Part shown: piece after piece, positions 1 to 6,168 of the stretch
How the letters are laid out: each line of letters starts with the position of its first letter
How positions within the stretch are numbered: the stretch's first letter is position 1
IMG/VR virus record: IMGVR_UViG_3300028654_000069
Coordinates: 1-23,722 of that record
Length of the DNA stretch: 23,722 nucleotides
Source of the DNA: a virus
Strand: one strand, 5' to 3'
The notes under the pieces: generated by a model
Databases searched by the model: none
What the model was told of the DNA's origin: nothing
What the model saw: only the letters and a program-made list of their open reading frames with translations
Made by a program: the position numbers and the translations under genes

Positions 1-345
1 GCAAATGGGAGATTTACTGCTCCAGTAACAGGATTCTACATGTTTTCTACGTGCGTATTAGCGAGCAATATCGGAGCGGGTCATACTTTTGGTAATTTAA
101 ACATCGGGCCTGGGTCTACGGTTGATAACAAAGCAGTTCAAACAGGGTTCTGTAGTCCGGCAGCAGTTCAAACGAGTGATAATAAATATGGATTTACTGC
201 ATCAGCTGGATTCCATCTGACTGCAGGAGATTACATTATTGTGCAGCTGCAAGTATCTAATAGCACTAAGACCATTGGTGTTGATGGTGCTACTGGCGGA
301 GGCTCATTGCTTCATTGCACGTTTACAGGAAGTTTAATTGGATAA
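1..345 (+). CDS. C1q-like C-terminal domain of a tail fibre/receptor-binding protein (5' end cut off)
   Basis: The reading frame is open from the first base, so this is the 3' end of a longer gene. It begins ANGRFTAPVTGFYMFS and runs about 114 residues to TAA. The pattern G-x-FTAPVTG-x-Y-x-FS is the hallmark of the C1q/TNF-like jelly-roll fold, which forms trimeric tips on many phage tail fibres and on collagen-like proteins. The rest is Gly/Thr/Ser-rich beta-type sequence ending GGGSLLHCTFTGSLIG, as expected for a C1q C-terminus. The inferred role is host-surface binding at the tail fibre tip. The Met at position 40 is internal and not a start. The fold assignment is by motif only. Confidence 0.75.
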   Translation, partial: ANGRFTAPVTGFYMFSTCVLASNIGAGHTFGNLNIGPGSTVDNKAVQTGFCSPAAVQTSDNKYGFTASAGFHLTAGDYIIVQLQVSNSTKTIGVDGATGGGSLLHCTFTGSLIG

Positions 346-375
346 TATGGTTGTTTAATCTATAAGGAGGCTGAT

Positions 376-552
376 ATGGCTGACTGGATAAAGATACTCA
401 TCATTGCAGGATCATTAGCAGCGGTAGGCGCTATCAAGGTATTTTTTCCGGGTTATCAAGATGATAATCCAATTGAGGTGCTTGCTGAAGAAGCAATTGA
501 ATATGAGACTGGAATCCATATAGATTTAACGCCATTGTCTCCAGAAAAATAA
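376..552 (+). CDS. Small phage membrane protein, 58 aa
   Basis: It begins MADWIKILIIAGSLAAVGAI, with a strong Shine-Dalgarno sequence (AAGGAGG, 364-370) five bases before the ATG. A single N-terminal transmembrane helix covers about residues 5-22. It is followed by a short acidic tail (EVLAEEAIEYETGIHIDLTP). Small proteins of this layout, with one helix and an acidic ETG-x-x-x-DLTP tail, occur beside tail or lysis genes in many phages, but no function is established that I can name. Holin or spanin-related roles are possible guesses only. It is the last gene of the plus-strand block before the terminators. Confidence 0.75.
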   Translation: MADWIKILIIAGSLAAVGAIKVFFPGYQDDNPIEVLAEEAIEYETGIHIDLTPLSPEK

Positions 553-577
553 TAACCCCCACCTGCAAGAGTGAGGG
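553..577 (-). terminator. Probable terminator for the minus-strand operon
   Basis: CCCCCAC (556-562) pairs with GTGAGGG (571-577), with one mismatch. Read on the minus strand the hairpin is followed by a T-rich run (TTATTATTTTT). It may act as back-up to the stronger hairpin at 683-710. Confidence 0.45.
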
Positions 578-648
578 AAAAAAGGAGTTCGCTTATGAGT
601 CGAACAAAATATATCATAGCGATTATTGGTTGATACTGGAATAAGAAA

Positions 649-710
649 TTATTATTGGATTATCTCGCTTTCAATAATAAAATCCCCCACGGGTTTTAAC
701 CTATGGGGGA
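649..710 (-). terminator. Strong hairpin terminator for the minus-strand operon
   Basis: TCCCCCA (683-689) pairs with TGGGGGA (704-710), and an inner GGTT/AACC extends the stem. On the minus strand the hairpin is followed by TTTTATTATTG, a good U-tract. A second 9-bp inverted repeat, TTATTATTG (649-657) with CAATAATAA (672-680), lies directly beyond it. The 553-742 gap between convergent genes holds these hairpins and only a 12-codon ORF at 595, which I do not call. Confidence 0.65.
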
Positions 711-742
711 CTAAGCAGTGCATCAACCATCAGTAGAACGAA

Positions 743-931
743 CTACGATCGCTGAATTTCTTCATGGTCTATAATTTTTCTGCCCATGTATTCCCAGCGG
801 GGATCTTCTTCATTGTTGCTGAATTGTATGTATACATCCCAAACATGGCCATCCAATAATACTAAGCATTCTGTCTGGAATGGTGCCTGATCTAATTTGC
901 TTGGCGCACTATGCCTTATTATAGGTTCCAT
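743..931 (-). CDS. Hypothetical small protein, 62 aa
   Basis: This protein, MEPIIRHSAPSKLDQAP..., is not recognised. It is soluble and slightly acidic, with a Trp-rich centre (HVWDVYIQF, RWEYMG). The Shine-Dalgarno sequence AGGAG lies four bases before the ATG and starts within the TAA stop of the upstream lipoprotein gene, so the two are probably translated from one message. It is the last gene of the minus-strand operon; the hairpins at 649-710 lie just downstream. Confidence 0.6.
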   Translation of the reverse strand: MEPIIRHSAPSKLDQAPFQTECLVLLDGHVWDVYIQFSNNEEDPRWEYMGRKIIDHEEIQRS

Positions 932-938
932 ATAACTC

Positions 939-1376
939 CTAATAACTCAACAACGATTCGTACCATTCTTCATGATGCTCGATAGATTCAAACTCAGTGA
1001 TGAAGGTTCCCAGAAGATCTGCAAAGTTATACGTCTCATCTTCAGCAAAGTATTCAAGCAAGCAAGTGCATTCTTTATGGTTTATCCATAAGGCAGCATA
1101 GCCATGCAAGCCTGTGATATGCACTACATATACTTCATTACTTAAGCATTCAATGTAGAAGCTGGTATTTTCAAACTGAGCAGCAGTGCAAGCGTTAACT
1201 AAAGCATTGATAGGGTTCTCGCAGTTACTTACAAACGCAGGGCAATTTTCAATGCTTAGCAATGTATTCTTTGTTTCCCTTACACTCATTTTTGGATGCT
1301 GTTTTTCTTGTGATTTTATGCATGAAGAAGCAAGAGCCAAGCTAAACAAGCAGGTAATTAACATTGTATTCATCAT
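939..1376 (-). CDS. Putative phage-encoded lipoprotein, 145 aa
   Basis: The start chosen is MMNTMLITCLFSLALASSC, because AAAAGG sits six bases upstream. The frame is open for nine more codons to an ATG at 1403, but that start has no Shine-Dalgarno sequence. The N-terminus is a hydrophobic signal peptide ending in a plausible lipobox (LASS-C), so the mature protein would be lipid-anchored at Cys. The mature part is Cys-rich (five or more further Cys) and acidic, ending EEWYESLLSY. The family is not recognised. Phage lipoproteins expressed from early or lysogenic operons often alter the host envelope, for example by superinfection exclusion, but that is inference here. It lies just downstream of a 40-aa membrane protein. 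Confidence 0.6.
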   Translation of the reverse strand: MMNTMLITCLFSLALASSCIKSQEKQHPKMSVRETKNTLLSIENCPAFVSNCENPINALVNACTAAQFENTSFYIECLSNEVYVVHITGLHGYAALWINHKECTCLLEYFAEDETYNFADLLGTFITEFESIEHHEEWYESLLSY

Positions 1377-1386
1377 TATCATCCTT

Positions 1387-1509
1387 TTAATTTTTGTCGT
1401 CATAATACTTGCATACGATATATGCTACTATCACGAATGCTACTACTGTTATGCCCAATGTTGCAAGGATAAGTGTTTCCAGCCTATCCATAAAATCATT
1501 TAATGGCAT
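1387..1509 (-). CDS. Small single-helix membrane protein, 40 aa
   Basis: This short gene reads MPLNDFMDRLETLILATLG... and ends CKYYDDKN. It has a clear transmembrane helix (about residues 13-33) flanked by an acidic N-terminus and a charged C-terminus. The Shine-Dalgarno sequence (AGGGGAG) is well placed, seven bases before the ATG. The stop codon sits beside the Shine-Dalgarno of the lipoprotein gene, which suggests translational coupling. The pair could work together in the envelope. The function is unknown. The coding call rests on its RBS, its membrane-helix composition and its exact fit in the gap between two genes. Confidence 0.6.
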   Translation of the reverse strand: MPLNDFMDRLETLILATLGITVVAFVIVAYIVCKYYDDKN

Positions 1510-1528
1510 CAAACCACTCCCCTTCATA

Positions 1529-2266
1529 TTACTTGCCGTTTCGCAACGCTTTTATTTCGCGAATGCGTTTCATTGCAGGATGGTATTTTGATTTCGGGAG
1601 ATCAGCCAAATTCTGTAGCTTCAGTCCTTCAAGTATCATCTCTGCGATATCGGGATATTCTGCGAGTTCATAATTAACTTCATCAAGTTGGTCTTTGCTG
1701 ATTACTTCAGTAGTTTCTTCTCGTGGATTGTATTTTGTGTTGAGCGCTACGCCTTTGGCGAATACTTCTCGAGTTGTTGCTACTGCGGCCTCGCCATCAT
1801 CATCTTCTTCTCCTACTACTACTCCAACTAAGCTGGTATAGCACATGCGCTTCATATAGGTGATAGTAGATGATATTGACTGCACATCATTCTTTGGAGG
1901 AATGATTCTAACTTTAGATTGAACCCATTCTCCTGATGTATGCATAAGTTTAGTGATAAGCCATTTGCCATCATCAGCATCAATGATCATTTGTAGAACA
2001 GCTAAACCATTCTTGGTTAATGCGGGCCTTGAAGCTTGCACCACAGACATAAGATCTGCATACGCACTCTTAAAGAATGGATTATTCTTATTCTCGCCAG
2101 CAACTGCAAACTCAGATTGAGCCTTAGCTAAAGCAGTAGCAAGTTCTTTGATATCATCAGATGAATTTTGCTCAGGTTGCACGATCTTGCTATCGCTCAT
2201 AGCTTTTATCTTGAGCAAAAGATCGTTGATCATATCCTGAATTTTTATCAGTTCAATTGTTTCCAT
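1529..2266 (-). CDS. erf: ERF-family single-strand annealing protein (recombinase)
   Basis: This 245-aa protein matches the ERF superfamily pattern. A coiled N-terminus (residues 1-50) is followed by the core, about 51-160: KAQSEFAVAGENKNNPFFKS, then YADLMSVVQASRPALTKNGL, SGEWVQSKV, a Ser/Thr-Tyr helix (TITYMKR) and EEDDDG. ERF proteins form rings on single-stranded DNA and anneal complementary strands. In P22 Erf circularises the genome and supports recombination-dependent replication. The Lys/Asp-rich C-terminus may bind SSB or a partner nuclease, but no exonuclease or SSB gene is visible nearby. It is the main recognisable enzyme of the minus-strand early operon. RusA at 9484 would complement it by resolving junctions. 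Confidence 0.88.
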   Translation of the reverse strand: METIELIKIQDMINDLLLKIKAMSDSKIVQPEQNSSDDIKELATALAKAQSEFAVAGENKNNPFFKSAYADLMSVVQASRPALTKNGLAVLQMIIDADDGKWLITKLMHTSGEWVQSKVRIIPPKNDVQSISSTITYMKRMCYTSLVGVVVGEEDDDGEAAVATTREVFAKGVALNTKYNPREETTEVISKDQLDEVNYELAEYPDIAEMILEGLKLQNLADLPKSKYHPAMKRIREIKALRNGK

Positions 2267-2268
2267 TA

Positions 2269-2661
2269 CTACTCCTTATAAGCTACATAATTTTTTTTCA
2301 ACTCTGAGATTTTTGCAAATTCTATCAATTTTCTTAAAAAATCATTCCAATCAGGTTTTATGCGAAATCCAATTGGAGAGTTTAGGATGTTCCATCGCTT
2401 CTCGTTAACAGGATTATTGAAGTCATGTCCTGAGAAAAGAACCGCTTCTAGCTTTCCATGCTCTGGATTCCATTGAATTGAATAATTTTCTTCTGAGATA
2501 TCATCATTACTATAATTTGTTTCAAAGATGTAGCAGAAATGAGTAAATGGTATCAGTGTTCCGATGTCTTCCTGAATCTGAGATATAGAATTGTTGATGT
2601 CATCAAGTTTCTTTTTATTCTGATCAACCAATTCTTTAAATTCTTTAAATGCTTCCATCAT
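2269..2661 (-). CDS. Hypothetical protein with N-terminal coiled coil, 130 aa
   Basis: The start (MMEAFKEFKELVDQNKKKLD) overlaps the stop of the upstream gene as TAATG, which indicates translational coupling. Residues 1-35 are a charged helix likely to form a coiled coil. The remainder is mixed alpha/beta with aromatic residues (HFCYIFETNY, WNPEHGKLEAVLFSG). No catalytic motif is seen. Its position directly upstream of the annealing protein suggests a role in early DNA metabolism, but that is inference only. Confidence 0.65.
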   Translation of the reverse strand: MMEAFKEFKELVDQNKKKLDDINNSISQIQEDIGTLIPFTHFCYIFETNYSNDDISEENYSIQWNPEHGKLEAVLFSGHDFNNPVNEKRWNILNSPIGFRIKPDWNDFLRKLIEFAKISELKKNYVAYKE

Positions 2662-2900
2662 TATTCATCTCCCATTAAATCTTCGCCAATTTCTTCTCTG
2701 ATATGCTTGCGTATGGCATAAATATATGCATTCATTGAAAGATTTTGATCTTCAATATTTTCTAATTCTTTTACAATAATCTGCATAATTTGCTGAGGAG
2801 TAATAGGTGCTGGGTCAGCAATTCCCTCGATAACTTGCAGCAGCATGTTTGCTTCAGCTCTAATTGTTTGTATAGATTGTTGTATGGTTTTTTCTTTCAT
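2661..2900 (-). CDS. Hypothetical helical protein, 79 aa
   Basis: MKEKTIQQSIQTIRAEANML... is all-helical and acidic at the C-terminus (EEIGEDLMGDE). A Pro-rich turn (DPAPITPQQ) lies near residue 30. It is not recognised. Shine-Dalgarno-like AAAGGGGC lies upstream of the ATG. Its stop overlaps the next start as TAATG, so it is coupled to the coiled-coil gene downstream. Confidence 0.6.
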   Translation of the reverse strand: MKEKTIQQSIQTIRAEANMLLQVIEGIADPAPITPQQIMQIIVKELENIEDQNLSMNAYIYAIRKHIREEIGEDLMGDE

Positions 2901-2923
2901 AAGAGCGCCCCTTTATAGGTTAT

Positions 2924-3121
2924 TTACTTACCCATCTTTCTTTCTAGTTTCTTATCTTCCAATCTATCTAATACAACTTGCTCTAAACATTCAACAGAGC
3001 ATAGATCAATATACTCATCTGTGTCATTAATTGATTTGAGAAACACTCTTGGATTATCGATATCAAACTTATTGATGTCATATTCTGAAGTGCACCATTC
3101 GCAGCGTTTAATCTTGTCCAT
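2924..3121 (-). CDS. Small putative zinc-binding protein, 65 aa
   Basis: Two cysteine pairs, CEWC near residue 7 and CSVEC near residue 42, are spaced like a treble-clef or zinc-ribbon finger. The C-terminus is a Lys/Arg-rich helix (RLEDKKLERKMGK). The start lies inside the 3' end of the upstream regulator gene (14-base overlap), so the two genes are probably co-translated. The zinc finger assignment is by spacing only, and the target is unknown. Confidence 0.55.
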   Translation of the reverse strand: MDKIKRCEWCTSEYDINKFDIDNPRVFLKSINDTDEYIDLCSVECLEQVVLDRLEDKKLERKMGK

Positions 3122-3404
3122 TCTTTTTCTTCTCTACAATCTTAAATCCATAGCCTAAGGCGGCCATTATATTAAATATTGGTTTTGTTGTAGTTTTGTT
3201 TTTTCCTGAAAGCATCGTATACAGGCTCACTCGAGGAATTCCGCTTTTTTTAGACAATTTAGTAATTCCACCTTGTTGATCGGCTATTTCTCTGAGCATC
3301 AATATGAAATCACTGCTGCCTTTTTTTATGGATTCATTCAGTTTATTTATGTCCTTGATCTGTTCTTCAGTCCAAGGAGCTTCCTCTTCTATTTTTTGCT
3401 TCAT
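3108..3404 (-). CDS. HI1420-like addiction-module antidote / Xre-type regulator, 98 aa
   Basis: The C-terminal half (about residues 30-90) follows the HI1420/HigA-like antidote pattern: FILMLREIADQQGGITKLSK, then KSGIPRVSLYTMLSG and IMAALGYGFKIV. This is a helix-turn-helix DNA-binding domain. In the family such proteins sit next to a RelE/HigB-like (Gp49) toxin and repress their own operon. No toxin of that kind is visible on either side: the upstream neighbour (3407-3700) does not resemble one. It may therefore be an orphan antitoxin, a decoy against a host toxin, or simply an operon repressor. The dyads in the control region at 3727-3760 and 3840-3849 are candidate targets. Confidence 0.7.
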   Translation of the reverse strand: MKQKIEEEAPWTEEQIKDINKLNESIKKGSSDFILMLREIADQQGGITKLSKKSGIPRVSLYTMLSGKNKTTTKPIFNIMAALGYGFKIVEKKKNGQD

Positions 3405-3406
3405 TA

Positions 3407-3700
3407 TTAGTCCAATAAAATAATATATTCTTTAGGGAAGTTTCTTCTGAATACGTCTCTTGCTGTGTCAAATAAAATAAAAAGATGATCGTATTCTTTG
3501 TTATTCATATAGAAGCCAAATAAAGAATTGCGGATTAGGTCTCGCTCGGAATCCATAATTGCATTATAAAGAGCAACGGCTGCAGGACACAATTCAACTT
3601 GCCTTCCTGAAAACCTATTCGTGATTATCTCGCTCTTATCCCCAATCACCAGTGTTTTTAGGATTTCCTTCTCTTTTTTAGTCATTTTTATATTTTCCAT
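3407..3700 (-). CDS. Conserved phage-type hypothetical protein, 97 aa
   Basis: This is the first gene of the minus-strand operon. It has a basic N-terminus (MENIKMTKKEKEILK) and a central motif TNRFSGRQVELCPAAVALY. That motif resembles a family of small phage proteins with a 'NPFSG...ELCP.AVALYD' signature, from memory and without a function I can name. An in-frame ATG at codon 6 is an alternative start. The message starts downstream of a TATATA box near 3719-3724 (minus strand). It ends two bases before the antidote gene. Confidence 0.6.
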   Translation of the reverse strand: MENIKMTKKEKEILKTLVIGDKSEIITNRFSGRQVELCPAAVALYNAIMDSERDLIRNSLFGFYMNNKEYDHLFILFDTARDVFRRNFPKEYIILLD

Positions 3701-3726
3701 ATCCCCATGTCCCTGATTTATATAGC

Positions 3727-3760
3727 GCCCTATTTCTCTAAGAAGGTAGAGAAATAGGGC
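3727..3760. promoter_or_regulatory. Perfect 13-bp dyad in the divergent control region (candidate operator)
   Basis: GCCCTATTTCTCT (3727-3739) and AGAGAAATAGGGC (3748-3760) are perfect inverted copies separated by eight bases. The dyad lies between the divergent genes at 3700 and 3905, just upstream of the minus-strand TATATA box. It is not at the end of a gene and has no U-tract on either strand that would favour termination. An operator for one of the regulators nearby is the best guess; an RNA hairpin is the alternative. Confidence 0.55.
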
Positions 3761-3841
3761 CGAAAGGAGCTACTATTATGAAAGCGTAGCATTTTTTATT
3801 TCAATCTTCTGTTACTACTACTTTAACATATATTGCATAAT

Positions 3842-3869
3842 TTGCAAATAAATTAATAGATGTTATAAT
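3842..3869 (+). promoter_or_regulatory. Sigma70-type promoter for the regulator/ankyrin operon
   Basis: TTGCAA (3842-3847) and TATAAT (3864-3869) are separated by 16 bases. They lie 35 bases upstream of the regulator start at 3905. The -35 box is inside the perfect palindrome ATTTGCAAAT (3840-3849), with a further TTGCA half-site at 3833-3837, which is typical of an operator. Confidence 0.65.
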
Positions 3870-3904
3870 ATCTTCATATAGAATATTAAATAGAGAGACT
3901 TGCG

Positions 3905-4114
3905 ATGATAGATAAACAAAGAGAAAAGAGAGAAGACTTATTGCTCAGATTAGAGAATGTTATTGTGGATAATCCGATATCGATGGCTCGATTAGCTTTG
4001 CAGATAGGATTGGCATATAATACCCTCAAAAGCTTCATGGCAGGCAGCAGGTTCACCAGCATGGAAGCATTGGCCAGGATAGAAAAGTATCTATTGGAGA
4101 AAGAGGGGGACTAA
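3905..4114 (+). CDS. Small helix-turn-helix regulator, 69 aa
   Basis: The segment ISMARLALQIGLAYNTLKSF, then MAGSRFTSMEALARIEKYLL, follows a Cro/C1-type helix-turn-helix: A-x-x-x-G-x-x-x-x-T-L with a trailing helix. It is probably the DNA-binding repressor for the adjacent divergent control region. It closely resembles the regulator at 5403 (shared pattern LA-x-x-IG-x-x-Y near the recognition helix), so the two are likely paralogues. Its stop overlaps the ankyrin gene start as TAATG, so both are made together from the promoter at 3842-3869. Confidence 0.65.
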   Translation: MIDKQREKREDLLLRLENVIVDNPISMARLALQIGLAYNTLKSFMAGSRFTSMEALARIEKYLLEKEGD

Positions 4115-4536
4115 TGAAGTTCGCATGGATAGTATTGCTATCGACTTTATCTTTAAGTGCAATGCAGACACCTACGTTTTTGCATAAGACAGTGAGTTGG
4201 GAATATAGTCCAGAGCAGCTTCAGACATATCTTTCTTGTTTTCCGGGCAATATTAATACCTATTGCAATGGTTGTACGCCGCTCCATGAATGGGCTACAT
4301 GGTCTTTGGGAGTAATTCCTGATTCCAACCATCTTTATAATGCGCAAGAGAAGTTAGCGATGTTGATCAAGGTAGGTGCGGATCCCGCATTGAAGGATAA
4401 GCATGGCCATACTGCATTGGATATCTTGCAGATGAATTACAATTCATTCAGTAAGGATACTGCGTTTGATAAGGGTTCATATGCCATCACAGTTCTCATG
4501 GCTCAGTTGCAGTTTGCGCAGAAGCTTAAGAAATAA
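4114..4536 (+). CDS. Secreted ankyrin-repeat protein, 140 aa
   Basis: Residues 1-16 (MKFAWIVLLSTLSLSA) form a Sec-type signal peptide. The mature protein has two ankyrin-repeat signatures: CTPLHEWA (about 54-61), and VGADPALKDKHGHTALDILQ (about 87-106), with the canonical GAD...D-x-x-G-x-TALD loop. Ankyrin repeats bind other proteins and have no catalytic role. Export to the periplasm or beyond is predicted. The gene is coupled to an HTH regulator and followed by a terminator, which gives it the look of an accessory (moron) gene changing the host rather than building virions. Whether it acts on competing phages, host envelope proteins or a eukaryotic partner cannot be told here. Confidence 0.75.
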   Translation: MKFAWIVLLSTLSLSAMQTPTFLHKTVSWEYSPEQLQTYLSCFPGNINTYCNGCTPLHEWATWSLGVIPDSNHLYNAQEKLAMLIKVGADPALKDKHGHTALDILQMNYNSFSKDTAFDKGSYAITVLMAQLQFAQKLKK

Positions 4537-4537
4537 A

Positions 4538-4558
4538 GCCACCGAGACTATCGGTGGC
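4538..4558. terminator. Bidirectional terminator between convergent genes
   Basis: GCCACCGA (4538-4545) pairs perfectly with TCGGTGGC (4551-4558) around a five-base loop. On the minus strand it is followed by TTTATTTCTT. It lies between the ankyrin gene and the convergent secreted-protein gene. Confidence 0.7.
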
Positions 4559-4589
4559 CAACTTATACTCTGTTTTGCCTAGATCTTCT

Positions 4590-5240
4590 TTATGGAAGGA
4601 ATGGAACTGCGGTTCCTGCGATAGCTGCGGCTGTTGCTGCGCTTTCTACAGCGGCTACATAGCCAACTGCGCCATTGGTTACTGCGGTTGCCGTGCCAAC
4701 CATTGCGCCTGCAGCTTCTACGCCAATAGTAGCAATAATTGCTTTACCGGCTGCGACTCCGCCTGCGGCTGCATTGATCATTGGTGTGCCATAAGGGAGC
4801 ATTTCTGCGCCATAGATAGCAGCATCAGCTAAGTGAGCAGCGAGATATGGTGCTTCCCAGTTGGCAAGGATTGCTGCTTCTTGTACTGCGGTTAGGGTAG
4901 CTGCGCCAGGAGCGGCTGCGGTGAATCCCACAACAGGAATGCCTTCAAGGGCTGCTATTGTTGTGCTTGGCAATATGGTTGATGAGGCGGTTGATACCAG
5001 AGCGGTAGCGCTTGTTTGTCCTGCTGATGCAACAATATTAGCAACAGTTCCTCCGGCTGCGCCAACAGTCGTAGCCGCAATAGTTATTGGTACGCCATAA
5101 CCAAGACCTTTGGTAACCCAATAGCAAAACGCGCCGAATAATGGACCGCGTGCAACTTGAGATGGCTGGATTGCATAGACTGGCATGCTAAAAAGGCATG
5201 CAATTGATAAGGCAACAAAGCCTTTTTTAATTTGTAACAT
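4590..5240 (-). CDS. Secreted Ala/Gly-rich protein of unknown function, 216 aa
   Basis: A signal peptide (MLQIKKGFVALSIACLFSMPVYA) with predicted cleavage after VYA is supported by a strong Shine-Dalgarno sequence (AGGAG, six bases before the ATG). The mature protein is about one-third Ala with many Gly, Val and Thr. It contains several AxxxG/GxxxG-type stretches (GAAGGTVANIVA, NAAAGGVAAGKAI, VEAAGAMVGTATAV) that could form glycine-zipper helices in a membrane. No known family is recognised. It stands alone on the minus strand with its own terminator between two regulator operons, a typical moron layout. The composition could suit an envelope-active toxin, a pore or an exclusion protein; these are guesses. 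Confidence 0.7.
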   Translation of the reverse strand: MLQIKKGFVALSIACLFSMPVYAIQPSQVARGPLFGAFCYWVTKGLGYGVPITIAATTVGAAGGTVANIVASAGQTSATALVSTASSTILPSTTIAALEGIPVVGFTAAAPGAATLTAVQEAAILANWEAPYLAAHLADAAIYGAEMLPYGTPMINAAAGGVAAGKAIIATIGVEAAGAMVGTATAVTNGAVGYVAAVESAATAAAIAGTAVPFLP

Positions 5241-5344
5241 AAGTTACTCCTGTTAAATATAATTAAATGAACTGCTCTTCATAACTATCTACTCCCTTTT
5301 ACGACTGTACCGTTATTTCCTTCCAGGTTTAAACAGTGTAAAAG

Positions 5345-5373
5345 TTGTATTTAATGTATCACAGTGGTACAAT
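5345..5373 (+). promoter_or_regulatory. Sigma70-type promoter for the second regulator operon
   Basis: TTGTAT (5345-5350) and TACAAT (5368-5373) have an optimal 17-base spacing. They lie 30 bases upstream of the ATG at 5403. This excludes the upstream in-frame ATG at 5364, which falls inside the promoter. The 5241-5402 gap also holds the Shine-Dalgarno sequence of the divergent secreted-protein gene. Confidence 0.7.
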
Positions 5374-5402
5374 ATGTCAATAACAATGCGAAAGGGCATA
5401 GT

Positions 5403-5606
5403 ATGATGCAAAGAGATGAATTGCGCAAAAGAATATCAGAGATATTGATGGATGATACGTATAGTACGATATCACTCGCTAAGGCTATAGGGATTGGTTA
5501 TAGATCGTTTATGAGATTTCTTCGTGATAGAGGGGCATCTCGTTCTATGACAGAGATCAAGATAAACAGGTTTATTGCACGATATAATGCAAAGGTTAAT
5601 GAATAA
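5403..5606 (+). CDS. Small helix-turn-helix regulator, 67 aa
   Basis: The start is the ATG ATG at 5403, seven bases after AAAGGG and just downstream of the promoter. The segment ISLAKAIGIGYRSFMRFL (about residues 25-42) fits a helix-turn-helix. It resembles the regulator at 3905, with an N-terminal R-x-x-E-x-x-x-D element, IGIGY versus IGLAY, and a trailing helix. The two probably arose by duplication and may repress each other's promoters. The stop overlaps the next start (TAATG), so it is coupled to 5606-5959. Confidence 0.6.
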   Translation: MMQRDELRKRISEILMDDTYSTISLAKAIGIGYRSFMRFLRDRGASRSMTEIKINRFIARYNAKVNE

Positions 5607-5959
5607 TGAATAAAAAATCCCCTATGCGTAAAAAAATTTTAAACATGGGCGAGTATCTTGATAATAATCCCAAGATGAAAGGGTTCTCTGAGGGATTCTG
5701 CGCTATGTGTGATGCCATGATCGCTATTAATGACCATGTTATTGATACTCTCAATAAGGGACCGGAAGACTTAATTGAATTATATGGCGTTATGACGCAA
5801 CTGAGTAAGGACATGGATCTTTCGAAATTGCATGAAGATTTTGAATATTTAAGGAAGGCGATTGGAGACGCAGCTGGCATCGAAGACATGATAGTTCATA
5901 AGTTTGAAAATACTGATGAAGCCATAAAGGCGATGAATGAAGATAATGGTGAGGCATAA
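5606..5959 (+). CDS. Hypothetical helical protein, 117 aa
   Basis: MNKKSPMRKKILNMGEYLDN... has a basic N-terminus followed by acidic amphipathic helices (DLIELYGVMTQLSKDMDLSK). It is not recognised and has no transmembrane segment. It overlaps the regulator stop by one base and is the second gene of the operon. Confidence 0.6.
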   Translation: MNKKSPMRKKILNMGEYLDNNPKMKGFSEGFCAMCDAMIAINDHVIDTLNKGPEDLIELYGVMTQLSKDMDLSKLHEDFEYLRKAIGDAAGIEDMIVHKFENTDEAIKAMNEDNGEA

Positions 5960-5997
5960 GAAAACTACAAGAAGTTTAAAAACGTAAAGGTTAATGA

Positions 5998-6156
5998 ATG
6001 ATAAGAAAGATTTGGCATTGTTTGAATTTTGATTTTTATGAGATTGTGGGGCCGGCTATATTAGTGACACTCTTATGGAAGTGGTTTCAGTATGGTGGTA
6101 TTGAATTGGGTTTAGCATTTGTAGTGGTTGAGTTAGTTCGAAGTAGAAGGTATTAA
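5998..6156 (+). CDS. Small membrane protein, 52 aa
   Basis: MIRKIWHCLNFDFYEIVGPA... reads to RSRRY with TAA at 6154. Two short hydrophobic stretches, VGPAILVTLLW (about 17-27) and IELGLAFVVVELV (about 35-47), suggest a helical hairpin, and the ends are basic. Shine-Dalgarno AAAGG lies seven bases before the ATG. The gene fills the gap between two longer genes. The function is unknown. Confidence 0.5.
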   Translation: MIRKIWHCLNFDFYEIVGPAILVTLLWKWFQYGGIELGLAFVVVELVRSRRY

Positions 6157-6168
6157 AGGAGAATATTA

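Noticed and set aside
595-633. A 12-codon ORF (MSRTKYIIAIIG) with an AAAGGAG upstream
   Set aside because: It is too short to support as a gene, though the RBS is good. It may be a remnant between terminators.
1186-1591. Plus-strand ORFs opposite the lipoprotein and 40-aa membrane genes
   Set aside because: They lack RBSs, lie antisense to better-supported genes and have low-complexity translations.
3778-3789. ATGAAAGCGTAG after AAAGGAG in the divergent control region
   Set aside because: It is only three codons, with no downstream gene in register to attenuate. Probably chance.
4554-5100. Cys/Ala-rich plus-strand ORFs opposite the secreted protein gene
   Set aside because: They are shadows of the Ala/Gly-rich minus-strand gene. 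Its signal peptide and RBS decide the strand.
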